From the NCBI RefSeq assembly GCF_040932485.1, contig NZ_JBFRBH010000001.1:2666001-2730000 (forward strand): a stretch of 64,000 nt of DNA, read 5' to 3'. Position 1 is the first letter of the stretch. Every line of letters starts with the position of its first letter. The position numbers and the translations under genes were made by a program. Shown here piece by piece: positions 50,985 to 60,923 of the stretch. Source of the DNA: Gymnodinialimonas sp. 202GB13-11 (lineage in GTDB: Bacteria; Pseudomonadota; Alphaproteobacteria; Rhodobacterales; Rhodobacteraceae). Below the pieces are notes generated by a model that saw only the letters and a program-made list of their open reading frames with translations, ran no database searches and was not told where the DNA came from.

Positions 50985-53939
50985 TTATCCTTCGATGGTC
51001 AGCGCGCTGTTCACCAGCGCGGCTTGTTGGGATTTGTGGGCGGAGGCCAGCCCCGTCGCGGGCGAGGCCGAGGCACTGCGGCCCGCATAGCGCGGCCGCT
51101 TAGTATCAGCACCAATGCGGGTCAGGACCCATTCAAGGTTCGGCTCAATGAACGACCAGGCGCCTTGGTTCTTAGGCTCTTCCTGGCACCAGACGATCTT
51201 CGCTTGCTTGAACCGCTCAAGCTCTTTGACCAGCGCGAGTGCCGGGAACGGGTAGAACTGTTCAAGCCGCAACAGATAGATGTCGTCGATGCCGCGTTCG
51301 TCCCGCTCTTCCAGCAGATCGTAGTAGACCTTGCCCGAGCAGATGACGACTTGCTTGATCTTGTCATCCGCCACCAGTTCAGTTTCTGAATTTCCTTTCT
51401 GGGCGTCGTCCCAGAGGCAGCGGTGGAAGCTGGAGCCGGTGGTGAAATCCTCAGCCTCGCTGACCGCCAGCTTGTGCCGCAGCAGCGATTTCGGCGTCAT
51501 CAGGACCAGTGGCTTGCGGAAGTCACGGTGGATCTGGCGGCGCAGGATGTGGAAGTAGTTCGCGGGCGTCGTACAATTGGCGACGATCCAGTTGTCTTCC
51601 GCTGACATTTGCAGGAACCGCTCCAACCGGGCGGAGGAGTGTTCCGGCCCTTGCCCTTCAAAGCCGTGCGGCAACAGCATGACGAGGCCGGACATCCGCA
51701 ACCATTTACGCTCACCCGATGAGATGAACTGATCGAACATGATCTGCGCACCATTGGCGAAATCGCCAAACTGCGCTTCCCACAAGGTCAGCGCATTCGG
51801 TTCAGCCAGTGAGTAGCCGTATTCGAAACCAAGCACCGCATATTCCGAAAGCATCGAGTCGATGACCTCGTAATGCGCCTGTCCGTCGCGGATATGGTTA
51901 AGCGGATAGTAGCGTTCTTCGGTTGTCTGTTCGATCAGGCCAGAATGGCGCTGGCTGAACGTGCCCCGCGTCGAGTCCTGTCCCGACAAACGCACCGGAT
52001 AGCCCTCCGTCATGAGCGACCCGAACGCGAGCGCCTCACCCGTAGCCCAGTCAAACCCCTTGCCCGTCTCAAACATCTGCTTCTTGCTCTCAAGCAAGCG
52101 TCCAACCGTCTTGTGCAGGTTGAACCCATCCGGAGCGGTCGTCAGGGATTTGCCGATTTCTGCCAGCGTTTCCGGTTTGATCGCGGTCTGGCCGCGCTCG
52201 TATACCTCTTCATCTTTACGATCGAGATGGCTCCAACGCCCGTCCAGCCAATCGGCCTTGTTGGGCTTGTAATCCTTGCCCGCTTCGAACTCGTCATTCA
52301 GGTGGCTCTGGAAGGCCGCCTTCATATCCTCGATCTCGCCTTCGGGGATCAGGCCATCTTTCACCAGCCGATCCGTGTACAGCGCAAGGGTTGTCTTATG
52401 GCCCTTGATCTTCTTGTACATGATCGGGTTGGTGAACATCGGTTCATCACCCTCGTTATGGCCGAAGCGGCGATAACAGATGATGTCGAGCACCACGTCC
52501 TTGTGGAACATCTGCCGGTATTCCGTGGCCACCCGCGCGGCGTGCACAACGGCCTCAGGATCATCGCCGTTCACATGGAAGATCGGCGCTTCCACCATCA
52601 GCGCAATATCAGTTGGATACGGGCTGGACCGAGAGAAATGCGGCGCAGTGGTAAAGCCAATCTGGTTGTTGACCACAATGTGGATCGTCCCGCCGGTTTT
52701 GTGACCCTTCAGGCCCGACAGCCCAAATCCTTCGGCAACCACACCCTGACCTGCGAACGCTGCATCACCATGCAGCAAGATGCCCATGACCTTGGTGCGA
52801 TCCACATCGCCTTTCTGGTCCTGCTTGGCGCGGACCTTGCCTAGAACCACGGGGTTCACGGCCTCAAGGTGCGACGGGTTCGCTGTCAGCGACAGGTGGA
52901 CGTTGTTGCCGTCAAATTCCCGGTCGCTGGATGCGCCAAGATGGTATTTCACATCCCCCGATCCATCCACGTCTTCGGGTTTGAACGACCCGCCCTGGAA
53001 CTCGTTGAAGATCGCGCGGTAAGGCTTGCCCATCACATTGGCGAGAACGCTCAGACGCCCCCGGTGCGGCATACCGATAACAATCTCTTCCAGACCCAGT
53101 GCACCGCCACGTTTGATGATCTGTTCCATCGCGGGGATCAGGCTTTCGCCGCCATCCAGGCCAAACCGCTTGGTGCCCATATACTTGACGTGCAGGAACT
53201 TCTCGAAACCTTCGGCCTCGACCATTTTGTTCAGGATCGCCTTACGACCATTCTTGGTGAATTGGATTTCTTTGCCCAGGCCCTCGATCCGCTCCTTCAG
53301 CCAACTGGACTGAACCGGGTCCGAGATGTGCATGTATTGCAGGGCGAAGGTGCCACAGTAGGTGCGCCGAACGATATCAACGATCTGCCGCATGGAAGCC
53401 ATTTGCAGGCCAAGCACGTTGTCGATGAAGATCGGACGATCCATGTCAGCGTCCGAGAAGCCGTAAGAGGCCGGGTCGAGTTCCGGATGCGGCGTCTGAT
53501 CGCGCATTCCAAGTGGGTCAAGATCGGCCACTAGGTGCCCTCGAATGCGATACGCCCTAATGATCATCAGTGCCCGAATGCTATCCAGTACCGCGCGCTG
53601 GATCTGATCATCGGTCAGCTCAACCTTCGCTTCCTTCGCCTTCTCGGCAATCTTCTTGCCTGCAGATTTGGCCTCTTCCACCGGCCATTCACCGGTGAGC
53701 GCAGCGGTCAGATCATCGCCGGGAACAGGCGGCCAATCCCGGCGCGCCCAAGACGGGCCTTCGGCCTCTGCCGGGGCGGCATCGGCGTCACCAAGCGCAT
53801 GGAAGAAATCGGCCCAAGCCGCGTCCACCGCCGAGGGGTCCTTGGCGTATTGCGCGTAAAGCTGCTCAAGATACTCGGCATTGTGACCCTGCATGAAGCT
53901 CGAGGCGTGGAATTGATCGTTCGGAGAATGTTCGGTCAC
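50985..53939 (-). CDS. sucA: 2-oxoglutarate dehydrogenase E1
   Basis: The protein has 984 residues. E1 decarboxylates 2-oxoglutarate with thiamine diphosphate. The N-terminal NAEYLEQLYAQYAKDPSAVDAAWADFF is the E2-binding part. GMPHRGRLSVLANVMGK, HGDAAFAGQGVVAEGF (ThDP-binding, in the form GDA...) and VNNQIGFTT mark the active site, and the C-terminus has VWCQEEPKNQGAWSF. It follows three DUF805 genes with a 55-base gap. Confidence 0.97.
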   Translation of the reverse strand: MTEHSPNDQFHASSFMQGHNAEYLEQLYAQYAKDPSAVDAAWADFFHALGDADAAPAEAEGPSWARRDWPPVPGDDLTAALTGEWPVEEAKSAGKKIAEKAKEAKVELTDDQIQRAVLDSIRALMIIRAYRIRGHLVADLDPLGMRDQTPHPELDPASYGFSDADMDRPIFIDNVLGLQMASMRQIVDIVRRTYCGTFALQYMHISDPVQSSWLKERIEGLGKEIQFTKNGRKAILNKMVEAEGFEKFLHVKYMGTKRFGLDGGESLIPAMEQIIKRGGALGLEEIVIGMPHRGRLSVLANVMGKPYRAIFNEFQGGSFKPEDVDGSGDVKYHLGASSDREFDGNNVHLSLTANPSHLEAVNPVVLGKVRAKQDQKGDVDRTKVMGILLHGDAAFAGQGVVAEGFGLSGLKGHKTGGTIHIVVNNQIGFTTAPHFSRSSPYPTDIALMVEAPIFHVNGDDPEAVVHAARVATEYRQMFHKDVVLDIICYRRFGHNEGDEPMFTNPIMYKKIKGHKTTLALYTDRLVKDGLIPEGEIEDMKAAFQSHLNDEFEAGKDYKPNKADWLDGRWSHLDRKDEEVYERGQTAIKPETLAEIGKSLTTAPDGFNLHKTVGRLLESKKQMFETGKGFDWATGEALAFGSLMTEGYPVRLSGQDSTRGTFSQRHSGLIEQTTEERYYPLNHIRDGQAHYEVIDSMLSEYAVLGFEYGYSLAEPNALTLWEAQFGDFANGAQIMFDQFISSGERKWLRMSGLVMLLPHGFEGQGPEHSSARLERFLQMSAEDNWIVANCTTPANYFHILRRQIHRDFRKPLVLMTPKSLLRHKLAVSEAEDFTTGSSFHRCLWDDAQKGNSETELVADDKIKQVVICSGKVYYDLLEERDERGIDDIYLLRLEQFYPFPALALVKELERFKQAKIVWCQEEPKNQGAWSFIEPNLEWVLTRIGADTKRPRYAGRSASASPATGLASAHKSQQAALVNSALTIEG

Positions 53940-53994
53940 AGCAAGACCTCCCGGATTGAACGTGGCATTGGGGTTTTGGTGGATTGGGTGTAGG

Positions 53995-54414
53995 TCATGC
54001 TAACGGATCCTCCCCGTATTGGTTCGGCCCGTCGGTGCCGCGGGATGCCCAGAAGACGATGTTCACGATGGACATGACGACAACGCCAGCAAGACCGATC
54101 ATGAACAACGGACCGCCGGGGCTGTACGGATCGCCCGTGAACATCCCCAGGATCATCACGGCCAGTGGGATCAGTGGCACAAGCGTCCACAGACCCGTGC
54201 GGTCCGTGTCATGCAGACGACGCCAAGCAACCGCCGCGTAGGGCAACAGTGTGCCCAGGTTCCACAAGCCCGATAGAGCGTCAGAAACCAGAGACAACGC
54301 GACGTCGACGATGGCCAGGAACAGGGCAAACCACCAGAACTCAGACCGGCGGGCGCGTCCCGAAAAGTCGACATACTTGCTAAAGCAGGTGGAGATGCTT
54401 TCCGTGAAACTCAT
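53995..54414 (-). CDS. DUF805 membrane protein 3 (of three)
   Basis: The protein has 139 residues with about four hydrophobic helices. The N-terminal FSGRARRSEFWWFALF and the WRRLHDTDRTGLW stretch are the DUF805 hallmarks, and the C-terminus GTDGPNQYGEDPLA closely matches the other two copies. The role of the family (YhaH-like) is unknown. Its start overlaps the stop of the second copy. Confidence 0.85.
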   Translation of the reverse strand: MSFTESISTCFSKYVDFSGRARRSEFWWFALFLAIVDVALSLVSDALSGLWNLGTLLPYAAVAWRRLHDTDRTGLWTLVPLIPLAVMILGMFTGDPYSPGGPLFMIGLAGVVVMSIVNIVFWASRGTDGPNQYGEDPLA

Positions 54415-55001
54415 GCGATAGGATCCTCTCCATGGCGGTTCGGCCCAATCGTGCCGCGTGTGGCCATCCAGATGATGATAAGAAGGCTCGGCAACGTCTG
54501 TATGCCCGACAGGATGGTCGAGGTGCGGTTGTACTCCTCAAAATCGGCAAGCGCGCTGTTGATTTCGTTGAAAGACGCGGAGGGATCAAAAGCGACAATC
54601 ATGAGTTCGGCGGATTGCGGACCGGTCACATTGAACACAATCACAGACATGATCGTGACGAAAATGATGGTCACGATGAACCACCAGGCGGGCTTGTCCT
54701 GATCGTTCATGCGCCGCACGCCACACGCGAGGATCGGCAGGTAGTTCAGCAGGTACCAGAACGTCGTGATCGGCATCACGTTGATGTAGAAATCAGTGAT
54801 TGATTGGAAGTTTTCGGACAGAAATCTGGCAACGCGCCCCTCTCCGGTCGACGGCCAGAAAATGATGAAATCAAGGATCATCCCGACGAACGCACCAAGC
54901 GTGACGAATAGGACGTACCACCAATAGGCAGACCGTGGATCACGGTCGCGGAAATTGGTGCAGTGCACGATGTTGTGACGGATGGATTCAGTGAAAGTCA
55001 T
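54411..55001 (-). CDS. DUF805 membrane protein 2 (of three)
   Basis: The protein has 196 residues with four hydrophobic helices and an inserted polar loop (residues 130-165). It carries FRDRDPRSAYWWYVLF near the start, CGVRRMNDQDKPAWW in the middle and GTIGPNRHGEDPIA at the end. It overlaps copies 1 and 3 by four bases on each side, so the three are translated as a coupled set. Confidence 0.83.
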   Translation of the reverse strand: MTFTESIRHNIVHCTNFRDRDPRSAYWWYVLFVTLGAFVGMILDFIIFWPSTGEGRVARFLSENFQSITDFYINVMPITTFWYLLNYLPILACGVRRMNDQDKPAWWFIVTIIFVTIMSVIVFNVTGPQSAELMIVAFDPSASFNEINSALADFEEYNRTSTILSGIQTLPSLLIIIWMATRGTIGPNRHGEDPIA

Positions 55002-55639
55002 GCCAGCGGGTCCTCCCCAAATCTGTTTGGCCCGTTCGTTCCTTTCGTCGCCATCATGATCAGAATGATGATGCCGGCGGCGAACTGCGCCAGCGACAGG
55101 AACGAGGCTATACCCATGAAGCGCAAAAGCGACGTAAGCGCTTCGTCATCATCAAATGGCGATGCGGCGAAATTCGGGTCCTGTGCAGAAGCAAGGGCGA
55201 AATCCATGAACTCACCGAAGAATTGGAACATGTAGATCGTGGCCACCACAGTGGAGACAAGCGCCACCAGAGTGATGATGGCAAACGCCGTCCCCGACTT
55301 GTCGCAATCATGTCTGCGCCGGATGCCGCAGGAAAACAGCGGCAAGATGTTTACAATCGACCAGATGATCGTCACCGGAGCGAACGTGAAATAGATCCAT
55401 GGATTTCCGGCAATAAGCTCCAGAAACTCTTCAGGACGCTCTATCGTTTCCATCATGTTGAAAAACGAGTCTGCCCTGAGCAGCAGCAGGGCCGCATCAA
55501 TCGCGTTCGCCACGACCGAGCCCACGATCACGAAAAGGACATACCACCAGAACGCCGAGCGCGGATCGCGCCCGGAAAACCGGAACATGTTCCGAATGTT
55601 GTGGGATATGGCCTCGCCGAAGGTCATGGTCTTAGCCAA
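54998..55639 (-). CDS. DUF805 membrane protein 1 (of three)
   Basis: The protein has 213 residues. [32 protein letters not shown] and [14 protein letters not shown] are the DUF805 blocks. A polar loop near residues 145-170 is longer than in typical members. The start lies eight bases inside sucD, and the next copy overlaps by four, so this set is embedded in the TCA operon. Confidence 0.83.
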   Translation of the reverse strand: MAKTMTFGEAISHNIRNMFRFSGRDPRSAFWWYVLFVIVGSVVANAIDAALLLLRADSFFNMMETIERPEEFLELIAGNPWIYFTFAPVTIIWSIVNILPLFSCGIRRRHDCDKSGTAFAIITLVALVSTVVATIYMFQFFGEFMDFALASAQDPNFAASPFDDDEALTSLLRFMGIASFLSLAQFAAGIIILIMMATKGTNGPNRFGEDPLA

Positions 55640-56513
55640 TCGCCTCTAGAACCGCCTCACCCAGCGTGGCGGGGCTGTCGGCGACGACAATGCCTGCAGA
55701 CTTCATCGCTTCGATCTTGTCCTCAGCGCCGCCCTTGCCGCCAGCCACAATGGCGCCGGCATGGCCCATGCGACGACCCGGAGGCGCGGTACGACCGGCG
55801 ATGAAGCCAGCAACCGGCTTTTTGCGGCCGCGCTTGGCTTCGTCCGCCAAAAATTGCGCAGCTTCCTCTTCGGCAGAGCCGCCGATTTCACCAATCATCA
55901 TGATCGAATGGGTTTCATCATCGGCCAGGAACCATTCGAGCACGTCGATATGCTCCGTCCCTTTGATCGGGTCGCCTCCGATGCCCACGCAGGTGGACTG
56001 GCCAAGGCCCACATCCGAGGTCTGCTTCACAGCCTCATAGGTCAGTGTGCCAGAGCGCGATACAACGCCGACAGATCCACGGCGGTGGATATGGCCTGGC
56101 ATGATGCCGATCTTGCAGGCGTCGGGCGTGATGATACCGGGGCAGTTCGGCCCGATCAGGATCGACGAAGACCCTTCTAGCGCGCGCTTCACTTTCATCA
56201 TGTCCAGCACCGGGATGCCCTCGGTGATGCAGCAGATCAGCTCCATCTCCGCATCAATGGCCTCAAGGATTGAGTCTGCAGCGAAGGGTGGCGGCACGTA
56301 GATCACGGATGCGTTCGCTTCAGTCACGGCTTTTGCCTCATGGACCGAGTTGAAGACCGGCAGATCAAGGTGCGTCATGCCACCTTTGCCGGGCGTCACA
56401 CCGCCGACCATTTTGGTGCCATAGGCAATCGCCTGTTCCGAATGGAACGTGCCTTGGCTGCCGGTAAAACCTTGGCAGATCACCTTGGTGTTTTCATCAA
56501 CGAGTACGGCCAT
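55632..56513 (-). CDS. sucD: Succinyl-CoA synthetase alpha subunit
   Basis: The protein has 293 residues. It carries the CoA-binding N-terminus [40 protein letters not shown], and the active-site histidine in [21 protein letters not shown] near residue 245. With SucC it makes ATP or GTP from succinyl-CoA. It is separated from sucC by five unrelated genes, but all run in the same direction with small gaps. Confidence 0.97.
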   Translation of the reverse strand: MAVLVDENTKVICQGFTGSQGTFHSEQAIAYGTKMVGGVTPGKGGMTHLDLPVFNSVHEAKAVTEANASVIYVPPPFAADSILEAIDAEMELICCITEGIPVLDMMKVKRALEGSSSILIGPNCPGIITPDACKIGIMPGHIHRRGSVGVVSRSGTLTYEAVKQTSDVGLGQSTCVGIGGDPIKGTEHIDVLEWFLADDETHSIMMIGEIGGSAEEEAAQFLADEAKRGRKKPVAGFIAGRTAPPGRRMGHAGAIVAGGKGGAEDKIEAMKSAGIVVADSPATLGEAVLEAIG

Positions 56514-56549
56514 CGGGGCCTCCTGTGGTCGTTTGAGTGCGGGATTTCA

Positions 56550-57098
56550 TCATGCGGCTTCCATCAGATCGGGGCCGCCATGGGCGTTGGAATAAATTGC
56601 GATCAGAACAACCAGCTCATCCAGCGTGCCTTCGATCTGGTTGTGCCAGACCGTCAGCCCCTTGGACCCAAGCAAGGCTTGGTCAAGCTTCGCGGCAGAA
56701 CGCATGGCGCGGGACGGAACAACACGGGCATGGGCCTCATCCGTGATCCGAACAATCAGGCCGGACTGACCCTTAACACTGATCGAGCCCAAGCCGGTCA
56801 CCTCGTGCCAAGCCACTGGCCCGCCGCCTTGGACTTCGAAGTTCACACCCTCGGGGGACAGCGTAATCATCGGCTGGCCAGCCTTGCGCTTTGTCATCAC
56901 CACGGCGGCTATGCCGAGCAGCCCAAGGAGGATGCAGAGAATGGCGACAACGACGATGCCGACCTCACCCTCCTCCGGGCCAATCCAAAAAACGCTGCCG
57001 CCAAGCGCGACCATGAACAAAGCGACGAGAATATACTTCCAGCCAAGAGCACGGCGGTGCAGCGTCAGCGCTTCATTTGGGTTCACATCAACAGTCAT
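56550..57098 (-). CDS. Membrane protein with two helices and a possible PH-like domain
   Basis: The protein has 182 residues. Two hydrophobic helices lie at about 20-40 and 46-68, and a C-terminal soluble domain (ITLSPEGVNFEVQGGGPVAWHEVTGLGSISVKGQSGLIVRI) resembles bacterial PH-like or STM3941-type proteins. The function is unknown. Its start overlaps the next-upstream gene by four bases. Confidence 0.65.
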   Translation of the reverse strand: MTVDVNPNEALTLHRRALGWKYILVALFMVALGGSVFWIGPEEGEVGIVVVAILCILLGLLGIAAVVMTKRKAGQPMITLSPEGVNFEVQGGGPVAWHEVTGLGSISVKGQSGLIVRITDEAHARVVPSRAMRSAAKLDQALLGSKGLTVWHNQIEGTLDELVVLIAIYSNAHGGPDLMEAA

Positions 57099-57652
57099 GG
57101 CGCAATCGGCATGAGCCGCTCCACGAGCAGGAAGGTCTCAATGCCATTGGGACCAGGACGCGTGCCAACGTGCACGACAGCAACGCGGCGCGGGTTCAAC
57201 TGGCGCGCACCAAGAAGTGCCGTGCCTTCGGTCGGTCGATAGCGGTCGGGAATGGGTGCCTCGGTTCGGATACCTTCGGCCTCCAATCCCGCAACGGCGG
57301 CACTGGCGGCAAAGTCCCCATATTCCCCGTCGAAGGCAACCTCACAGCGACGGTCCGTTCCGGTCGTAGCGGCGCGTCCCGTCACCGGTGAAGGCGCCGC
57401 GTCGGAAAACGGATCGAGGTCATAGAAATCAACACGCACGCCGGGCGCTTCAAGAACCTCTGCGGCGCGGGCGGCGGTCATAAACGGGCTGAAACAATTG
57501 AGGGCGAATGCCTCGCTGGCCGTCTCGGCCACCTGACCAGCATCCTCCTGCCCCTGCACGCGCGCCGTGGTCGCAAGCGCGACCAGCCCGGCAATCCCGG
57601 CCACATGCACCATCGCCCAGATCAGGCTGCGTTTTTGCGAAGGGCCAATCAT
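57095..57652 (-). CDS. Exported or membrane-anchored protein of unknown function
   Basis: The protein has 185 residues. A hydrophobic N-terminal segment (IWAMVHVAGIAGLVALATTARVQG) is a signal peptide or anchor. The remainder contains two cysteines (ALNCFSPF and RRCEVAF) and no motif that I recognise. It is coupled by ATGA overlaps to the methyltransferase upstream and the membrane protein downstream. Confidence 0.65.
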   Translation of the reverse strand: MIGPSQKRSLIWAMVHVAGIAGLVALATTARVQGQEDAGQVAETASEAFALNCFSPFMTAARAAEVLEAPGVRVDFYDLDPFSDAAPSPVTGRAATTGTDRRCEVAFDGEYGDFAASAAVAGLEAEGIRTEAPIPDRYRPTEGTALLGARQLNPRRVAVVHVGTRPGPNGIETFLLVERLMPIAP

Positions 57653-58461
57653 GCCGCCCCCCGTTCGAACAAGACATTGATATTGTCGTCCAGTGGAAGC
57701 CGAATTGGATTCAGCAAGCGCACGGAAAACCCGGTTCTGCGCGCAAGGTCACGCAACGTGTCCAACGTGAAATACTGGACATGATCGGGATACCGCAGCC
57801 CGACCCATTTGCGCTGGAAGATCTTGCGCCCGACACTGTTGAAATTCGGAACACGCACGTAGGCGCGGCCACCGGGTTTCAGGATGCGGGCCACCTGTTG
57901 CAGAACAGTGTGCGGATGCTCTTCATGTTCGAGGTAGGAACGTAGGATCACACCATCGAAAAGTGCGTCGGGAAAGGCCTTGATCGCCTCTGCGCCCGGC
58001 CCATGAACGCAATAGCCTCCATGTGCACGCAAGTTTTCGTCTGCTTTCGCAGCCAAATCTTCGGAGATTTCGATGCCGTATTGCGTGAAACCAGGATACT
58101 GCTCTGATGCTCCAGCGCAGCCCACGTTCAAAAGGTTGCCCGCGCCAAACCATTCTGCATAGCGCACCGCATCCGGCTTGCGCCCGATCTTATGCCGCCA
58201 ACGAGTTGCCAGATCAGCGCGTTGCAGCAGGGGCTGCGCTTCGAGCCGTGCGGCCTTTTCCGTTACCCAAGTCTTCTCCCAGGCGAAGTCCTCAACCAAA
58301 GCCTCATAGCCCGGTGGGTTCGTGAGATAGACCAGATCGCACGACCGACAGCGCCCCATACGCCATTCATCGCGGTGGAATTTAGGCATCTCGGAAGGCC
58401 CCTCCGCCCCGCAAGACGGACAGGCGCGCACTCGGGTCGCGTTATGGACGCCATCCGCCAT
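57649..58461 (-). CDS. Class I SAM-dependent methyltransferase with N-terminal zinc ribbon
   Basis: The protein has 270 residues. An N-terminal zinc ribbon is formed by CPSCG and CRSCDLVY, and a Methyltransf_23-type fold follows, with the SAM loop LLNVGCAGASEQYPG near residue 110, DGVILRSYLEHEEHP and RILKPGGRAYVRVPN. This domain pair is common in sugar- or polysaccharide-biosynthesis loci. The ATG at 58461 overlaps the upstream stop as TGATG. Confidence 0.85.
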   Translation of the reverse strand: MADGVHNATRVRACPSCGAEGPSEMPKFHRDEWRMGRCRSCDLVYLTNPPGYEALVEDFAWEKTWVTEKAARLEAQPLLQRADLATRWRHKIGRKPDAVRYAEWFGAGNLLNVGCAGASEQYPGFTQYGIEISEDLAAKADENLRAHGGYCVHGPGAEAIKAFPDALFDGVILRSYLEHEEHPHTVLQQVARILKPGGRAYVRVPNFNSVGRKIFQRKWVGLRYPDHVQYFTLDTLRDLARRTGFSVRLLNPIRLPLDDNINVLFERGAA

Positions 58462-58913
58462 CACCAACGCGCCTCCACGCTGGCCCGGAAGAACTGATCT
58501 GCATTGCCTTCCAGCTGGCGGATTTCAATATCAGCGGCCTCTCCGCCGACAACGGCAGCAGCGGAGGCTCTGAAAACATCGGCGACTGCTGCAGCGTCGG
58601 CGACGGAAAACACCATCGAGCACAGCTCACCCGAAGGGTTCACCGACATGTCGAATTGCTGGTGAAAATAGGTGCCCGTCTCAGGGTTCGGAACCATGCC
58701 AGCATTGGCCAGTAGGGCCTGCGCCTCCGCCAATGCGCCGCTTTCTATACAGGTCGCCGCGAACAGGCGCGCAAGGACTGCTGGGTTGGCCTCGGCACTG
58801 CCCACGGACGGTGCCTGCGCGTCAGCCGCACCGGCAAAGGTCATCGCGAGCAGGCCCAACGCTGCAAACAAGCTGCGACGCCACGCCGTGATATGACAGC
58901 CCGCGTGGCTCAC
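58461..58913 (-). CDS. Exported protein of unknown function
   Basis: The protein has 150 residues with a signal peptide (SLFAALGLLAMTFAGAADAQA). The mature part, ANPAVLARLFAATCIESGALAEAQALLANAGMVPNPETGTYFHQ, recalls NMCC_0638-like and related small Rhodobacteraceae secreted proteins, but no firm name can be given. It is coupled at both ends to methyltransferase genes. Confidence 0.65.
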   Translation of the reverse strand: MSHAGCHITAWRRSLFAALGLLAMTFAGAADAQAPSVGSAEANPAVLARLFAATCIESGALAEAQALLANAGMVPNPETGTYFHQQFDMSVNPSGELCSMVFSVADAAAVADVFRASAAAVVGGEAADIEIRQLEGNADQFFRASVEARW

Positions 58914-59584
58914 GCCTTGCCTCGCGCCTCCAAAACCTCACCCAGTTGTTCGTGGCCCCACAACGCCATGGTGCGGCGGCGCTTCCACGGTCCAACACTT
59001 GCGTCGGTCAGATCGTCCAGATCAAGCTGGTCATGGCTTTCGGGGATATGGCGTTCTGGCTTGGGGAAATTGAACGGGGCTAGCATCGGGTTGAAATTGG
59101 CATGTTGGCCATTTTCGGTCAGCGGCACATTCTCGTTCACCAGATCCACCGTCAGCAACAGGTGCGGGATCTTGGCCTTGTGAATGTTCTCGATCACCTT
59201 CCAGCGGAAATCGTCCGTCAGATGGATCAGGCATTCGCGCACCATGATCAGATCGCATTTCGGAAGCTTGTCGGTTGCAAGGTCGAGGTGCATGAACCGG
59301 CGGCCCGTTCCGCCATGGGCAGCCTTGACCTCATCCACCAGCTCTTTGGAGATGTCGCCGCCAATATACTTGATACCCGTCAGGTCGACGGCAGCCATCC
59401 AAGTCCAATCCCCGCAGGGCGCATCAAGAAAGGTTTTGACTCCAAGGTCCTGGAACAAGCCTGGAAGCGCACGGCGCAACCGACGTGTCCGCCGCACTGT
59501 CGAGCCTGAGCCAGAGCGGGGCTTGCCCTTGTCCTCATCGGCCCAGGTTTTCTTTTCAAAAACGTCCTGAAGGGAGCGATCCAT
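58910..59584 (-). CDS. Class I SAM-dependent methyltransferase
   Basis: The protein has 224 residues. The SAM loop is [16 protein letters not shown] near residue 53, followed by [42 protein letters not shown] and a C-terminal [15 protein letters not shown]. It lacks the zinc ribbon of the other methyltransferase. The target is unknown; capsular or surface-glycan methylation is possible given the glycosyltransferase and sulfotransferase on the other side of sucC. It starts three bases after sucC. Confidence 0.85.
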   Translation of the reverse strand: MDRSLQDVFEKKTWADEDKGKPRSGSGSTVRRTRRLRRALPGLFQDLGVKTFLDAPCGDWTWMAAVDLTGIKYIGGDISKELVDEVKAAHGGTGRRFMHLDLATDKLPKCDLIMVRECLIHLTDDFRWKVIENIHKAKIPHLLLTVDLVNENVPLTENGQHANFNPMLAPFNFPKPERHIPESHDQLDLDDLTDASVGPWKRRRTMALWGHEQLGEVLEARGKA

Positions 59585-59587
59585 GGA

Positions 59588-60781
59588 TTATCCCTTTACG
59601 GCAGCCACGATCTTTTCAGCACCGTCCTTCAGATCGTCTGCGGCGATCACGTTGAGACCGGAAGTATTGATAATCTCCTTGCCCTTCTCGACGTTTGTGC
59701 CCTCAAGGCGCACGACAAGCGGCACTTCAAGACCGACTTCCTTCACCGCGGCCACAACACCTTCAGCGATGATATCACAGCGCATGATGCCGCCGAAGAT
59801 ATTGACGAGGATGCCTTTGACGTTGGGGTCGGAGGTGATGATCTTGAACGCCTCGGTCACTTTCTCTTTTGTGGCACCACCGCCCACATCAAGGAAGTTC
59901 GCTGGCTCCGCGCCGTAAAGCTTGATGATGTCCATCGTCGCCATGGCGAGGCCGGCACCGTTGACCATGCAGCCAATCTCACCATCCAGTGCGATGTAAT
60001 TCAGGTCGAACTTCGATGCGGCCAGTTCCTTGGGGTCTTCTTCCGTCTCGTCGCGCAGCGCCGCAATATCAGCGTGGCGGTAGACGGCGTTGCCATCGAA
60101 GCCAACCTTGGCGTCCAGCACCTTCAGATCACCGCCATCGGTCACGATCAGCGGGTTGATCTCCAGCATCTCCATGTCCTTCTCGACGAAGGCGTTAAAG
60201 AGGATACCCATCAGCTTGACGCACTGCTTGACCTGCGCACCCTCCAGCCCGAGCGAGAAGGCGACGCGCCGCCCGTGATAGGGCTGGTAACCGGTCGCAG
60301 GATCGACACTGAAGGACAGAATCTTTTCCGGCGTCGCTGCGGCGACTTCCTCGATATCCATACCGCCTTCAGTCGAGCAGACGAAAGAAATCCGGCTCGT
60401 CTGCCGATCTACCAGAAGGGCCAAATACATCTCGGTCTCAATGCCCGAGCCATCTTCGATGTAGATGCGGTTGACCTGTTTGCCGACGGGGCCGGTCTGG
60501 TGCGTCACCAGCGTGCGACCCAGCATCTTCTTGGCTTCGTCCGCCGCTTCTTCAACCGACTTCGCCAGACGCACACCGCCTGCCTCACCCGCATCGGCTT
60601 CCTTGAAACTGCCTTTGCCACGGCCACCGGCGTGGATTTGCGCCTTTACGACCCAAAGCGGTCCGTCCAGTTCACCAGCGGCGGTTTTGGCGTCTTCCGC
60701 CTTCAGAACCACCCGTCCGTCCGAGACCGGAGCCCCATATTGCCGCAAAAGTGCCTTCGCCTGGTACTCGTGGATGTTCAT
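59588..60781 (-). CDS. sucC: Succinyl-CoA synthetase beta subunit
   Basis: The protein has 397 residues. The ATP-grasp domain starts [19 protein letters not shown], with [14 protein letters not shown] near residue 46, and the C-terminal part has [27 protein letters not shown] and [16 protein letters not shown]. It is the first gene of the suc operon. Its upstream 246 bases are shared with a divergent glycosyltransferase gene and contain the tandem TGTGATCACA sites. Confidence 0.97.
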   Translation of the reverse strand: MNIHEYQAKALLRQYGAPVSDGRVVLKAEDAKTAAGELDGPLWVVKAQIHAGGRGKGSFKEADAGEAGGVRLAKSVEEAADEAKKMLGRTLVTHQTGPVGKQVNRIYIEDGSGIETEMYLALLVDRQTSRISFVCSTEGGMDIEEVAAATPEKILSFSVDPATGYQPYHGRRVAFSLGLEGAQVKQCVKLMGILFNAFVEKDMEMLEINPLIVTDGGDLKVLDAKVGFDGNAVYRHADIAALRDETEEDPKELAASKFDLNYIALDGEIGCMVNGAGLAMATMDIIKLYGAEPANFLDVGGGATKEKVTEAFKIITSDPNVKGILVNIFGGIMRCDIIAEGVVAAVKEVGLEVPLVVRLEGTNVEKGKEIINTSGLNVIAADDLKDGAEKIVAAVKG

Positions 60782-60890
60782 GGGATCGGTCCGTCTGTTA
60801 GGTCACGTTGTCTCTGGCTAAGCACAACTTTTAGGTGCAAGGAAACGGGAAAGTTCAGCTTTTACAGGCTTTCGCCCGAAAACCCGACAT

Positions 60891-60923
60891 TTGTGATCAC
60901 AGTCTAAAAAAGTGTGATCACAA
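60891..60923. promoter_or_regulatory. Tandem TGTGATCACA operator upstream of sucC
   Basis: Two identical ten-base palindromes (60892-60901 and 60913-60922) are spaced 21 bases centre to centre, two helical turns, and the whole is a larger dyad with TTTGTGATCACA facing TGTGATCACAAA. They are 111-142 bases ahead of sucC and about 105 ahead of the divergent glycosyltransferase gene. The lpdA upstream region has one copy. Confidence 0.7.

Noticed and set aside
60891-60923. CRP/FNR-type binding site
   Set aside because: TGTGATCACA has its half sites directly joined. CRP needs TGTGA-N6-TCACA and FNR needs TTGAT-N4-ATCAA.
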